Assembly: GCF_025351285.1 (NCBI RefSeq)
Contig: NZ_JANXWG010000038.1
Coordinates: 1-64,000 of the forward strand
From: Novosphingobium sp.
GTDB taxonomy: Bacteria; Pseudomonadota; Alphaproteobacteria; Sphingomonadales; Sphingomonadaceae
Direction: 5' to 3'
Length of the DNA stretch: 64,000 nucleotides
The notes beneath the pieces are model-generated. The model saw nothing but the letters and a program-made list of their open reading frames with translations, was not told the origin of the DNA and made no database searches. Each line of letters begins with the position of its first letter. Position 1 is the first letter of the stretch. Of the stretch, positions 16,243 through 25,691 are shown piece by piece. The position numbers and the translations under genes were made by a program.

Positions 16243-18344
16243 GTCCGCTCCGCCTGCGCCACCGCGTCGCTGGCGCGCAAGGCTGCGACGATGCGGGTGA
16301 GGTGGGCCAGGTCGGTCACCTCGAAATCCACCTCGTAAGTGCCGAATGGATCGTCGCGCTGGACCATGCGCAAGTTGGTGACGTTGGCCAGGTTCGAGGC
16401 GAATATCCCGGTCATTTCCGCCAGCGTGCCCGGGCGGTTGTAAAGCACGGTGCGCACCCGCCCGACCGCGCCGTCGCTGCGTTTGTCCCACGACAAGTCG
16501 ATCCAGTCGGCATCGACACCATCGGCAAGCGACAGGCAGTCGATCGAGTGGACTTCCACGCCGCGGTCCTTGTGGCGCAAGCCCACGATGCGATCGCCTG
16601 GCACCGGGTGACAGCAATCGGCAAGCTGGAACGCCATGCCCGGGGTCAGCCCGCGCACCGCTACGGCGCGTTGCTGCTTGGGCCAGGCGGCCTGTTCGGG
16701 CAAGCCGACGGCGCTGCCGGGCAGCAGCGCTTCCATCACCTGCCGATCATCCAGCCGGGCCGAGCCGATCGCCACCATCAGGTCTTCTTCGGTGGCGAGC
16801 TTGAGGCGCTTGAGCGCTTCCTTCAGCGCTTTCTTGCCGATCTTGCTGGGCAGCCGCTCGGTAATTTCCTCGTAGAGCTTGGTGCCGATCGCGGCGATCT
16901 CCTCGCGTTCCTTCTGGCGCACCGCGCGGCGGATCGCGGCGCGCGCCTTGCCCGTCACGACGAAGCCCAGCCATGACAACTGCGGGCGCGCGGTGCGGCT
17001 GCGAATGATCTCGACCACGTCGCCGTTGGTCATCTGCGTGCGCAGCGGCATGTGGCGGCCGTTGATCTTGGCGCCCACCGCTTGCGCGCCAAGATCGGTA
17101 TGGACCGCGAAGGCGAAGTCTATCGGGGTCGCGCCCTTGGGCAACTGGTAAAGCGCGCCCTTGGGAGTGAAGGCGAAGATACGGTCCTGGTAGATGGCCA
17201 GCTTGGTGTGTTCGAGCAGTTCTTCCGCGTCGTGGCTGGCTTCGACGATTTCGAGCAGATCGCGCACCCAGCCGACCTGGCCGTCCGGCTGAATTGTCCG
17301 GTTCGGGCCACCCTGCTTGTAGGCCCAATGCGCGGCAAGGCCATATTCGTTGGTGCGGTGCATTTCGTGCGTCTTGATCTGCACTTCCACGCGCATCGAT
17401 CCGCCGTAGATCAGCGAAGTGTGGACGCTTTGGTAGCCGTTCATCTTGGGGGTGGAGATGTAATCCTTGAACTTGCCCGGGATGCACTGCCAGTTGCGGT
17501 GGAGCAGGCCGAGCGCGCGATAGCAATCGTCGGCGCTGTCGGTCAGCACGCGGAATGCCATGATATCGGTGATCTGTTCGAAGCTGACGTGGCGTTCGGC
17601 GATCTTCTTCCAGATCGAATAGGGATGCTTTTCGCGTCCGGTCACTTCGACCCGCAAGCCCGATTCGGCCAGCGACTGCTTGATTTCCAGCGCGATCTGA
17701 CCGACTTGCGCGCCCGCCTGCTCGCGGATCGAGGCAAGCCGCCCGGTGATCGTGGCATAGCCTTCGGGTTCGAGCTGTTCGAACGCCAGCAACTGCATTT
17801 CGCGCATATATTCGTACATGCCCACGCGCTCGGCCAGCGGCGCGTAGATATCCATCGTTTCCTTGGCTATGCGGCGGCGTTTGTCCTCGCTTTTGATGTA
17901 ATGCAGCGTGCGCATATTGTGCAGCCGGTCTGCCAGCTTGACCAGCAATACGCGCAAGTCCTCGCTCATCGCCAGGAAGAACTTGCGCAGGTTTTCGGCC
18001 GCGCGCTCGGTATCGGTGAGCGTCTCGATCTTCGAAAGCTTGGTCACGCCATCGACCAGCCGCGCCACATTCGGCCCGAACAGCTTTTCGATTTCCGCCG
18101 TGGTGGCGAGCGTATCTTCAACCGTATCGTGCAGCAGCGCGGTGACTACGGTGTCCTGATCGAGCTTCAGCTCGGTCATCAGCCCCGCCACCTCGATCGG
18201 GTGCGAGAAATAAGGGTCCCCGCTCGCGCGCTTCTGTGATCCGTGCTTCTGCACGGTATAGACATAGGCGCGGTTGAGCATGGCCTCGTCGGCCCCCGGA
18301 TCATAGGCCAGCACACGTTCGACGAGTTCGTATTGACGCAACAT
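16239..18344 (-). CDS. rel: bifunctional (p)ppGpp synthetase/hydrolase Rel (RelA/SpoT family)
   Basis: This is a 701-residue RelA/SpoT homologue of usual length. The hydrolase HD motif is intact (H72-D73 in L-L-H-D-T-V-E-D-T). The synthetase region is also intact (G-R-E-K-H-P-Y-S-I-W-K-K, F-R-V-L-T, K-D-Y-I-S-T-P-K-M-N-G-Y-Q-S-V-H). A TGS domain and a C-terminal ACT domain follow. Both activities are therefore expected, making this the single long Rel enzyme controlling the stringent response, as in other alphaproteobacteria. The VOC gene downstream overlaps it by four bases. Confidence 0.95.
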   Translation of the reverse strand: MLRQYELVERVLAYDPGADEAMLNRAYVYTVQKHGSQKRASGDPYFSHPIEVAGLMTELKLDQDTVVTALLHDTVEDTLATTAEIEKLFGPNVARLVDGVTKLSKIETLTDTERAAENLRKFFLAMSEDLRVLLVKLADRLHNMRTLHYIKSEDKRRRIAKETMDIYAPLAERVGMYEYMREMQLLAFEQLEPEGYATITGRLASIREQAGAQVGQIALEIKQSLAESGLRVEVTGREKHPYSIWKKIAERHVSFEQITDIMAFRVLTDSADDCYRALGLLHRNWQCIPGKFKDYISTPKMNGYQSVHTSLIYGGSMRVEVQIKTHEMHRTNEYGLAAHWAYKQGGPNRTIQPDGQVGWVRDLLEIVEASHDAEELLEHTKLAIYQDRIFAFTPKGALYQLPKGATPIDFAFAVHTDLGAQAVGAKINGRHMPLRTQMTNGDVVEIIRSRTARPQLSWLGFVVTGKARAAIRRAVRQKEREEIAAIGTKLYEEITERLPSKIGKKALKEALKRLKLATEEDLMVAIGSARLDDRQVMEALLPGSAVGLPEQAAWPKQQRAVAVRGLTPGMAFQLADCCHPVPGDRIVGLRHKDRGVEVHSIDCLSLADGVDADWIDLSWDKRSDGAVGRVRTVLYNRPGTLAEMTGIFASNLANVTNLRMVQRDDPFGTYEVDFEVTDLAHLTRIVAALRASDAVAQAERT

Positions 18345-18415
18345 CAGGCCAGTGTGCGGGGGCGAGGGGGGCTAGGGCAAGGCCTTATCCGCCCGATTGC
18401 CAACAACTAGGTATT

Positions 18416-18503
18416 AGCAGGTGGCGGTGTGGCCGATCCGCACACCGATCGACGCGCCGAATAGCGCACCGATCAGCACACCAGCCAGCTCCGGCCACCT
18501 GCT
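18416..18503. repeat. inverted and internal short repeats between MAPEG gene and rel
   Basis: AGCAGGTGGC (18416-18425) and GCCACCTGCT (18494-18503) are perfect 10-base inverted copies. Between them the motifs CACACCGATC and GCACCGATCAG recur. The stretch lies in the gap between the MAPEG gene and rel on the minus strand. A short minus-strand reading with alternating glycines exists but has no start codon. It could be a terminator for the MAPEG gene or a small-protein remnant. Confidence 0.3.
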
Positions 18504-18516
18504 TCAAATCAAGACG

Positions 18517-18906
18517 TCAGTGGCCAAGCGCGGTCAGGACCGCAACCACGACCAGCGCCAGGTTGGGCACCATCGTGGTGATCATGCCGATCGGGCGGCC
18601 TGCGGAAAAGTTGCCATCCATGCCGATGGCGTGGCAGATCCGGCCAATCATGTAGACCGCGCCGAGCGGCGCCAGCCACATTCCGCCTTTGCCCGCAGCT
18701 TCGATTGCCGCGAACAGGATCAGCGAAAGCGGCACGTTCTCGACGAAATTGGCCTGCGCGCGCATCCGCCGCATGACCTGTTCGTTGCCACCATCGCCGA
18801 CCGAGATCTTGAGCGTGGTGCGCAGCTTGCCGATCCGCATGCTCAACCAGAAATTGATCAGCACGGCGGCCGCAGCCAGGCACAGAGTGGTCTTGAGTAA
18901 CAGCAT
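18517..18906 (-). CDS. MAPEG-family membrane protein
   Basis: This is a 129-residue protein with about four membrane helices. It has the MAPEG signature R-A-Q-A-N-F-V-E-N-V-P-L-S-L-I-L, also found in bacterial microsomal glutathione-transferase-like proteins. The ATG at 18906 follows GGGGGATCGCG and was preferred to an upstream start at 18948. Membrane glutathione-dependent detoxification or lipid peroxide reduction is the family role; the actual substrate is unknown. Confidence 0.85.
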   Translation of the reverse strand: MLLLKTTLCLAAAAVLINFWLSMRIGKLRTTLKISVGDGGNEQVMRRMRAQANFVENVPLSLILFAAIEAAGKGGMWLAPLGAVYMIGRICHAIGMDGNFSAGRPIGMITTMVPNLALVVVAVLTALGH

Positions 18907-19020
18907 CGCGATCCCCCATTGGTGGCGCCGGCATAGCTGCCGTGCCATTATCCGCCGCGCACCGGTGACCCCCTGCCGCCGTCGTGCGCGAACGATCGCG
19001 GGTGACTAGCCCCCCGGTGC

Positions 19021-19048
19021 TTGCAACGCACGCGAAATTCGATATAGG
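19021..19048 (+). promoter_or_regulatory. possible promoter for rpmF-plsX-fabH
   Basis: TTGCAA (19021-19026) and TATAGG (19043-19048) are separated by 16 bases, about 80 bases before the rpmF start, in the divergent gap with the MAPEG gene. This is a match to a weak sigma-70-type promoter and nothing more. Confidence 0.3.
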
Positions 19049-19127
19049 CGCGCCTTCGCTGCCCCCGGTTCCCGCAACCGGATGGCTCTATACTTCATTA
19101 CCAGACTCCGCAGGAACAGGTGCCGCA

Positions 19128-19307
19128 ATGGCCGTCCCAAAACGCAAGACATCCCCTTCACGCCGCGGCATGCGTCGCAGCCACGATTCGCTCACGCCCG
19201 ACGCATTCCATGAATGCTCGAACTGTGGCGAACTCAAGCGTCCGCACAATTTGTGCAACGCTTGCGGCCACTACAACGGTCGCGAAATCCTCGCCATTCC
19301 GGCTTAA
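19128..19307 (+). CDS. rpmF: 50S ribosomal protein L32
   Basis: This is a 59-residue basic protein starting [16 protein letters not shown], the standard L32 opening. It has the paired cysteines C-S-N-C and C-N-A-C of the zinc-ribbon form. The frame is open from 18984, but the ATG at 19128 gives the family N-terminus. It is followed 30 bases later by plsX, the order conserved in most bacteria, which links ribosome and lipid synthesis. Confidence 0.97.
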   Translation: MAVPKRKTSPSRRGMRRSHDSLTPDAFHECSNCGELKRPHNLCNACGHYNGREILAIPA

Positions 19308-19337
19308 AAGCCGGGCACTGGGGGAGGTGCTCGTACC

Positions 19338-20462
19338 ATGACATTGCCGCGGATCGCCATCGATGCGATGGGCGGCGATGAAGGGGTCCGCGTGATGATC
19401 GAAGGCGCGGCCCTGGCCCGCCGGCGCCATGATCGCTTCCAGTTCCTGTTGGTGGGTGACCAGGCGCGCATCGAAGCCGCGCTCGAACAGCACCCGAACC
19501 TGCGTGCCGCATCAGAAATTCTCCACGCTGACGATGTTGTCTCGGGCGACGAAAAGCCGACTCAGGCGCTTCGCCGTGCCAAGACTACGTCGATGGGCCT
19601 CGCGGTCGATGCGGTGAAGCGCGGCGTCGCTGGCGCTGCGGTCAGCGCGGGCAACACCGGTGCGCTGATGGCGATGGCCAAGATGTCGCTGCGCACGATG
19701 CCGGGGATCGACCGGCCCGCGCTTGCCGCGTTGCTGCCCACGCTCGGCAAGAACGATCTGGTGATGCTCGATCTGGGCGCCAACACCGAATGCGATGCGC
19801 GAAACCTGGTGCAGTTCGCGATCATGGGCGCCGCCTATTCGCGGATCGTGACGGGCCTGGCCGAACCGCGCGTGCGGTTGCTCAACATCGGCAGCGAAGA
19901 AACCAAGGGCACCGGCGAACTGCGCGATGCCGCCACCCAGCTCAAGATCGCCACCGCCGAACTGGCGATGTCGTTCGATGGCTTCATCGAAGCCGACAAG
20001 ATCTCGCGCGGCGATGTCGACGTGGTCGTAACCGACGGGTTTTCGGGCAATATCGCGCTCAAGGCGATCGAAGGCGCAGCGCGCTTTGTGGGTGACCTGT
20101 TGCGGCGCAGCTTCATGAGCTCGCTGCGGTCCAAGTTCGGGTTCCTGATTTCGCGGCCGGCCACCAAGCTGCTCAGCCACCACCTCGATCCCAACAACCA
20201 CAATGGCGCAGTGTTCCTGGGCCTCAACGGCATAGTCGTAAAAAGCCACGGTTCGGCCAGCGCGGCTGGCGTGGCCAACGCGGTTGCTGTCGCGGCGCGG
20301 TTGCTTGAAGAAAGTCTGACCGAACGGATCGCCGCCGATCTCCATCGCGTCGGCGCCGACGTGATCCGCAAGCCGGTCGCGCGCAGCGGACCAAGCCACG
20401 AGCCCCGCAGCGGAGCAAGTCATGAGCCCCGCAGCGGAGCAAGTCATGAGGACGCAGCGTGA
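19338..20462 (+). CDS. plsX: phosphate acyltransferase PlsX
   Basis: This is a 374-residue enzyme making acyl-phosphate from acyl-ACP for phospholipid synthesis. Family marks are I-A-I-D-A-M-G-G-D near the N-terminus, S-A-G-N-T-G-A, D-L-G-A-N and T-D-G-F-S-G-N. The last 27 residues are a tail made of an eight-residue unit (R-S-G-A-S-H-E-P) repeated three times, not part of the usual PlsX fold. The stop overlaps the fabH start (GTGA), so the two are coupled. Confidence 0.95.
   Translation: MTLPRIAIDAMGGDEGVRVMIEGAALARRRHDRFQFLLVGDQARIEAALEQHPNLRAASEILHADDVVSGDEKPTQALRRAKTTSMGLAVDAVKRGVAGAAVSAGNTGALMAMAKMSLRTMPGIDRPALAALLPTLGKNDLVMLDLGANTECDARNLVQFAIMGAAYSRIVTGLAEPRVRLLNIGSEETKGTGELRDAATQLKIATAELAMSFDGFIEADKISRGDVDVVVTDGFSGNIALKAIEGAARFVGDLLRRSFMSSLRSKFGFLISRPATKLLSHHLDPNNHNGAVFLGLNGIVVKSHGSASAAGVANAVAVAARLLEESLTERIAADLHRVGADVIRKPVARSGPSHEPRSGASHEPRSGASHEDAA
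20382..20453 (+). repeat. three tandem 24-bp units inside the 3' end of plsX
   Basis: Units start at 20382, 20406 and 20430, each beginning CGCAGCGGA. Units 2 and 3 are identical over at least the first 20 bases, while unit 1 differs at a few positions. The unit length is a multiple of three, so changes in copy number keep the plsX frame and only change the tail length. Confidence 0.85.
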
Positions 20463-21448
20463 CTGAGCAGACGGTTCGGCGCGCGGTGATTTGCGGCAGC
20501 GGCTCGGCGTTGCCGAAGCGCGTTGTCAGCAACGCCGAACTAGCGACCACCGTCGATACCACCGATGAATGGATCGTCGAGCGCAGCGGCATCCGCCAGC
20601 GTTATATCGCTGGAGAGGGCGAAACCACCTCCACGCTGGCGATCGAAGCCGCCACCAAGGCATGCGAAGCGGCCGGCTTCGATCCGGCGTCGATCGATCT
20701 GATCGTGCTGGCCACCGCCACGCCCGACCACACCTTTCCGGCGACGGCCACGCAAGTCCAGCACGCACTGGGTGCGCACGGTGGGATCGCTTTCGATGTG
20801 GCGGCGGTGTGTTCAGGCTTCCTCTACGCACTGGGCGTGGCGGATTCGATGCTCAAGACCGGCATGGCCAGACGAGCGCTGGTGATCGGCGCCGAGACTT
20901 TCAGCCGAATTCTTGATTGGGAAGACCGCACCACCTGCGTGCTGTTCGGCGACGGCGCCGGCGCGATCGTCCTCGAAGCGCAGGAATTTGCGGCCGACGA
21001 TGCAACCGCGCCGGGCGTGATCGCCACGCGCCTTCACGCCGATGGCCGCTACAAGGACATGCTGCTGGTCGATGGCGGCCCGTCGACCACCGGCACCGTC
21101 GGCAAGTTGCGCATGAAGGGCCGCGAGGTATTTCGCCACGCGGTCGTCAACCTCGCCACCGTGCTGCAGGAAGTGTTGACCGACGCGGAATTGACCGCTG
21201 CGGACATCGACTGGGTCGTCCCGCATCAGGCCAATGCGCGCATCCTCGATGCCACCGCGCGCAAGCTCGGGCTCGATCCGGCAAAAGTCGTGGTCACGGT
21301 GGACAGGCATGCCAACACCAGCGCTGCGTCGGTGCCGCTCGCGTTCGATGTTGCGATTCGCGATGGGCGGATCAAGGCAGGAGACCTGGTGATGTTCGAA
21401 GCGATGGGCGGCGGCTTCACCTGGGGCGCCACGTTGGCCCGGATTTGA
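20459..21448 (+). CDS. fabH: 3-oxoacyl-ACP synthase III
   Basis: This is a 329-residue KAS III enzyme that starts fatty-acid synthesis by condensing acetyl-CoA with malonyl-ACP. The triad is visible: C118 in A-A-V-C-S-G-F, H256 in V-P-H-Q-A-N, and N286 in H-A-N-T-S-A-A-S. The start is GTG at 20459, overlapping the plsX stop by four bases. The order plsX-fabH-ihfA is conserved in alphaproteobacteria. Confidence 0.96.
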   Translation: MTEQTVRRAVICGSGSALPKRVVSNAELATTVDTTDEWIVERSGIRQRYIAGEGETTSTLAIEAATKACEAAGFDPASIDLIVLATATPDHTFPATATQVQHALGAHGGIAFDVAAVCSGFLYALGVADSMLKTGMARRALVIGAETFSRILDWEDRTTCVLFGDGAGAIVLEAQEFAADDATAPGVIATRLHADGRYKDMLLVDGGPSTTGTVGKLRMKGREVFRHAVVNLATVLQEVLTDAELTAADIDWVVPHQANARILDATARKLGLDPAKVVVTVDRHANTSAASVPLAFDVAIRDGRIKAGDLVMFEAMGGGFTWGATLARI

Positions 21449-21575
21449 AACTATCCATCGGTGAGTCGCTTGCTGCAACCGATTGTAGAAATCTTGTCGT
21501 GCTGCGTTGCTATCGCATAGAGACCTGATAAGCTTACAAGCGGGTTGTTTTGGAAATTTGTGGAGAGACGGCGCC

Positions 21576-21875
21576 ATGCGCTCTGTCGGTACGCTTACTC
21601 GCGCAGATCTCGCGGAGAGCATCAATCGCCGTGTCGGATTGTCGCGTGCTGATTCGCTCAGCATGGTCGAAGGCATTCTGCGCCACATGTGCGAAGCCCT
21701 GTCCGAAGGTGAAAACGTAAAGATTTCAGGCTTTGGCACGTTCCTGCTGCGCGACAAGACCGAGCGCGTGGGACGCAATCCCAAGACCGGGGTCGAAGTG
21801 CCGATCACCCCGCGCCGGGTGCTCACCTTCCGCGCCAGCCAGATGCTGAAAGACCGCATCGTCGCCGGCAAATGA
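21576..21875 (+). CDS. ihfA: integration host factor subunit alpha
   Basis: This is a 99-residue DNA-bending protein of the HU/IHF family. It has T-L-T-R-A-D-L-A-E near the start, K-I-S-G-F-G-T-F in the middle and the arm [12 protein letters not shown], where the proline intercalates. The frame extends upstream to 21507, but the ATG at 21576 has GGAGAGACG before it and gives the normal length. Its 3' end overlaps the MerR-like gene by four bases. Confidence 0.95.
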   Translation: MRSVGTLTRADLAESINRRVGLSRADSLSMVEGILRHMCEALSEGENVKISGFGTFLLRDKTERVGRNPKTGVEVPITPRRVLTFRASQMLKDRIVAGK

Positions 21876-22270
21876 GCCAAGGCGTGCCCGAATCGGTTGA
21901 TGCCAAGGCGCCTGAAGCCTTCCGCACGATCGGTGAGGTCGCCGCTTTGCTCGGGGTACGCCAGCACGTCTTGCGCTATTGGGAAGACCAGTTTCCGCAA
22001 CTGCGCCCGCTGACCCGCGCCGGCAGTCGCCGCTATTATCGCCCGGGCGATGTCGCGCTTGCGGCTGAGATCAACCGTCTGCTCCACAGCGAAGGCTTCA
22101 CCATCCGCGGCGCAAAGCAATTGCTGGCCGCGCGGGGTGGCAAGTCCGCGTCGGTCGATGCTGTCCCGGTCGAGCCTGAAGTCGCTGCCGATCCAGCCAT
22201 CGCAAGCTACTTGCGCGTGCTGCGCAACCGGCTCGCATCGGCCCTGGAACGCGATTCCGCCGCAGCCTAG
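21872..22270 (+). CDS. MerR-family regulator
   Basis: This is a 132-residue protein with a MerR helix-turn-helix. [22 protein letters not shown] and R-R-Y-Y-R-P-G-D-V at about 16-60 are the typical motifs. No metal-binding cysteines or ligand domain follow. It always accompanies ihfA in many alphaproteobacteria, and its targets are not established from sequence. The ATGA overlap with ihfA indicates coupled translation. Confidence 0.88.
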   Translation: MSQGVPESVDAKAPEAFRTIGEVAALLGVRQHVLRYWEDQFPQLRPLTRAGSRRYYRPGDVALAAEINRLLHSEGFTIRGAKQLLAARGGKSASVDAVPVEPEVAADPAIASYLRVLRNRLASALERDSAAA

Positions 22271-22812
22271 TCGATCAGTTCCGGCCCCAGCGACGGATCG
22301 AGATCGCGCGGCCGGGTCAATTCGACCATCGCGGCGGTGCCTTCCTGCAAATCGGCCCAACGATCGATCGGCAATTGCAGCACCGCGAACGTCGCGGTCG
22401 GGAACTTGATTTCGACTTCGTCGCGCAACGGGCTGGAACCGTCATCGGGCACCAGGTCGAAAATCACGTCCTCGGTGCCGGGATTGTGGCCGACCAGCAG
22501 CACGCTCGGCAGCGAATCGGGCAATTCGCGCAGCAGTTCGATCAGCGTCTGCGAACTGGCGAGATAGATCCGCCGGTCCCACTCGATCGCAAAGCTGCGG
22601 CCCCAGGCTTCGCCCGCCAGTTCGATCGTTTCGGCCACGCGCACCGCCGGGCTGGCGATCACCCGCGCGAACGGGTAGCCGGCGGCCTTGATATGCTGGC
22701 CCATCAGCCGCGCGCCGCGTGCCCCTCGTTCGTTGAGCGGCCGGTCGAAATCGCGGGCGCGCGCGTCGGTCCAGTCGGACTTGGCGTGGCGAAACAGGCC
22801 GAGGGTTTTCAC
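22267..22812 (-). CDS. histidine phosphatase family protein (SixA-like)
   Basis: This is a 181-residue phosphohistidine-type phosphatase. The R-H9-A motif near the N-terminus and L-V-G-H109-N-P-G carry the two catalytic histidines, and E-R-G and A-S-P-A lie where expected. SixA acts on phosphohistidine in phosphorelays or PTS; here the target is unknown. Its 3' end overlaps the convergent MerR gene by four bases, and its 5' end overlaps the helicase gene by four bases. Confidence 0.85.
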   Translation of the reverse strand: MKTLGLFRHAKSDWTDARARDFDRPLNERGARGARLMGQHIKAAGYPFARVIASPAVRVAETIELAGEAWGRSFAIEWDRRIYLASSQTLIELLRELPDSLPSVLLVGHNPGTEDVIFDLVPDDGSSPLRDEVEIKFPTATFAVLQLPIDRWADLQEGTAAMVELTRPRDLDPSLGPELID

Positions 22813-25601
22813 ACAAGTCTCGCTTCGGGGAGGGTCGCTTGCGGACCAGAAACACCGCCAGAAGAAACACTGGACGCCACGCTTTGTAAAGCAGCATCCA
22901 GCGTCACCCGTCGGATCGGCGTGCCTGGCGGGAACGCGCCTAGCAGCCGGCTGGGAAATGCCGCTGAAAGCACGACGAAAGTTCCATGATCGTCGGCCGA
23001 ACGGATCAGGCGACCAAACGCCTGCGACAGCTTGGCGCGAATCAGCCGATCGTCCCAGGCTTGCCCGCTACCGCCTGATGCGGCGAAAGCGGCACGGCGA
23101 GCGCGGTGGAGAATCGACGGCTTGGGCCACGGCACCTGCTCCATCACCACCAGCCGCAGCGAATGGCCCGGCACATCGACCCCGTCGCGCAAAGCATCGG
23201 TGCCGAGCAGAGAGGCGCGCGGATCGTCGCGGAAAATGTCGACCAGCGTGCCGGTATCGATCGGATCGACGTGCTGCGCGTAAAGCGGCAGCCCATCGCG
23301 TGCCAGCCGGTCGGCGATCCGGCCATGTACCGCGCGCAGCCGCCGGATCGCGGTGAACAGCCCCAGCGCGCCCCCGCCCGATGCCGCGATCAGCCGCGCA
23401 TAAGCCGCCGCCAGCGCTGAAATGTCGCCCTTGGGCACGTCTGTCACGATCAGCACTTCGGCCTGGTTGGCGTAATCGAACGGGCTGTCGGCCGAAAAGC
23501 GGAACGGCGGCGAATCGAGGTGCGCCGCCCCGCTGCGTTCGATCGCGGCGGTCCACGCTGCGCCGTCGCCCAGCTCGACAGCCGCCCCCGATTCGCCGAC
23601 GCGATCGCATAGCGTGGCGCTGGTAACCAGCGCGCCATGCGCGGGCTTCAACACCAGTTCGGCGAATGGCTTGGTCGGGTCGAGGTAATGGCGGTGCAGC
23701 CCGAAATCCCATTCGCGCCCTTCCGATCGGTCGACTGCCAGCCAATCGACGAAGCTCGGATCAGCCGGGCCGCCCAGCCGCGCCAGCAAGGCGATCCACC
23801 CCGACAGCAGGTCGCTGCGCCACTGGATCGCTCCGCGCGCACCTTCGATGCGCGCGCGGGCTGGGCCGTCGAGCCAGTCGGGCGGCTCGCTGACGATCGC
23901 CTCCAGCCGCAACGAGAGCCGCACCAAAGGCTGGCGTAGCGCCTCCAGCGCCGCTTGCGCAGCGGTGGTTGCCTCGATGAATGCGCCATCCAACTGCGCA
24001 GCTTCGGTCTCGAGCCCATAGCCCGATTCCTGTCCGCCGCTTTCATCGCGCGCATAAACCGTGGCGCGGGTGGCGGCGAGCAGCGCTTCGACCGGACCCC
24101 ACGGCGCGTTCTCGCTGATCCGTTGGAGCCATCCTTCACCGGGCAGCGCATCGGCGGCGGCGCGTGCATCGGCAATCGCGCGGCCGCCGTCATCGTCGTA
24201 GCTGGCAACATCGGCCAGCCGTGCCGCCAGGCCCCGCCGTCGCCCGCGCGACTTGCCCTCGGGCCCGATCACCCAGCGGCGCAGTTCAACGGTTTCGGCG
24301 CCGGTCAGCGCGGCGGCGAAAGTCGAATCCGCCGCGTCGAACAAGTGGTGGCCTTCGTCGAACAGGATACGCGTCGGGCGTTGCGCGGCATCGCGTCCTC
24401 TGGCGGCGTTGACCATCACCAGCGCGTGGTTGGCGATCACCAGTTCGGCCTGCGCCGATCCGCGCGCGGCGCGTTCGATGAAGCATTTGCGGTAATGCGG
24501 GCAGCCGGCATAGATGCATTCGCCGCGCTGGTCGGTCAGCGCGGCGATCCCGCGCCGGCGGAACAGCGGGCCGAGCCAGCCGGGCAGATCGCCGCCGATC
24601 ATGTCGCCGTCCTGGCTGTAGCCGGCCCAGCGCGCGACCAGTTGGGCCATGATCGCAGGCCGGCCGGTGAAGCCGCCCTGAAGTGCGTCTTCGAGGTTGA
24701 GCAGGCACAGATAGTTCTCGCGGCCCTTGCGCACCACGACGGCGGGCTTGCCCCCCCCTTTTTCATTGGCGCGGGTTTCCGAGAACGCGCGGCGGCTTTC
24801 GCGGCGAAGCTGGCGTTGCAGGGCCTTGGTATACGTCGAAACCCAGACCGTGCCGCCCGATGCCTGCGCCCACAGCGCGGCGGGGGCGAGATAACCGAGC
24901 GTCTTGCCGGTGCCGGTGCCGGCCTGCGCAAGCAGCATGTTGGGTTCGCGCTCGCGCTTGCGGGGGGCGAAGACCTGGCCGACTGCTTGCGCATAAGCCT
25001 GCTGCCCGGGGCGGACTTCGGACCCGGCGCCGGTCAGTTCATCGAGCCGTGCGGCGATCTGGGCTTCGGTCAGCCGGACTTGCGCGGGCTGGGGGCGTTC
25101 GGGCGCTTCCTCCCATTCGGGCAGGCGCGAGAACAGCCAGCGTTCGGCGCGTTCGGGCTGCCTGATGTGCGGGCTGAGCAGCCCCGCCCACGGCCAGCGC
25201 AGCCGCGCCAGCGATTGCAGCGCGCTCCATGCGCCCTCACGCTCGGCCCATTCGGCGCTTTCGCACACCGCGAACAGTGCGGCGGTGGCTTGCTGGAGCA
25301 GCGCGGGCATATGTTCGTCGCCCGCCGGTTCGGGCAGGCCCAGCGCGTGCGCCAGCCCCTTGGGTGTAGGCACCATGAACTTGGCCGGATGGATAAAGGC
25401 GTACAATTCGAGCAAGTCGAGCCCCGACAGATCGGGATAGCCCAGCCGGCTCGCCACCAGTGGCGCGTTGAGCATCAGCAGCGGTGTATCGGCGGCGGCG
25501 GTGATCGCATCGCCTTTGCCGACGCCCCGGGTCGAAGTCGATTCACGCAGCCAGCAGCCGCCGTGGCTGGCATGAAGCGCGGGAATCGAGGTGGCCTGCA
25601 T
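22809..25601 (-). CDS. DinG-like ATP-dependent DNA helicase (superfamily 2, XPD type)
   Basis: This is a 930-residue helicase. Walker A is A-Q-A-G-T-G-T-G-K233-T and the DEAH box is D415-E-G-H418. Between them cysteines in Y-L-C, E-C-I-Y-A-G-C and R-K-C fit the four-cysteine Fe-S domain of the DinG/XPD group. A C-terminal helicase block ends Q-A-F-G-R-L-I-R-S. About 230 residues precede Walker A, far more than in Escherichia coli DinG. This N-terminal part (D-L-L-E-L-Y-A-F-I-H-P) looks like a decayed exonuclease-like domain, which is an inference. The role is probably removal of R-loops or stalled forks. Confidence 0.88.
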   Translation of the reverse strand: MQATSIPALHASHGGCWLRESTSTRGVGKGDAITAAADTPLLMLNAPLVASRLGYPDLSGLDLLELYAFIHPAKFMVPTPKGLAHALGLPEPAGDEHMPALLQQATAALFAVCESAEWAEREGAWSALQSLARLRWPWAGLLSPHIRQPERAERWLFSRLPEWEEAPERPQPAQVRLTEAQIAARLDELTGAGSEVRPGQQAYAQAVGQVFAPRKREREPNMLLAQAGTGTGKTLGYLAPAALWAQASGGTVWVSTYTKALQRQLRRESRRAFSETRANEKGGGKPAVVVRKGRENYLCLLNLEDALQGGFTGRPAIMAQLVARWAGYSQDGDMIGGDLPGWLGPLFRRRGIAALTDQRGECIYAGCPHYRKCFIERAARGSAQAELVIANHALVMVNAARGRDAAQRPTRILFDEGHHLFDAADSTFAAALTGAETVELRRWVIGPEGKSRGRRRGLAARLADVASYDDDGGRAIADARAAADALPGEGWLQRISENAPWGPVEALLAATRATVYARDESGGQESGYGLETEAAQLDGAFIEATTAAQAALEALRQPLVRLSLRLEAIVSEPPDWLDGPARARIEGARGAIQWRSDLLSGWIALLARLGGPADPSFVDWLAVDRSEGREWDFGLHRHYLDPTKPFAELVLKPAHGALVTSATLCDRVGESGAAVELGDGAAWTAAIERSGAAHLDSPPFRFSADSPFDYANQAEVLIVTDVPKGDISALAAAYARLIAASGGGALGLFTAIRRLRAVHGRIADRLARDGLPLYAQHVDPIDTGTLVDIFRDDPRASLLGTDALRDGVDVPGHSLRLVVMEQVPWPKPSILHRARRAAFAASGGSGQAWDDRLIRAKLSQAFGRLIRSADDHGTFVVLSAAFPSRLLGAFPPGTPIRRVTLDAALQSVASSVSSGGVSGPQATLPEARLV

Positions 25602-25691
25602 CGGGCGACCCTAGAACGGAACTGGAACAGGGGGCAAGCGTGCGCGAAGCCGGGGCTTGCGCTTGTCGCCCAAAGCCGCAAAAGCCGCGCG

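Noticed and set aside
20382..20453. The three 24-bp units as a CRISPR array
   Set aside because: The units are directly adjacent without spacers and lie inside a coding region.
23955..25691. A 1.7-kb open frame antisense to the helicase, continuous with lysK
   Set aside because: High GC and codon bias leave antisense frames open. The translated text has no domain, and lysK starts at 25692 with a complete family N-terminus.
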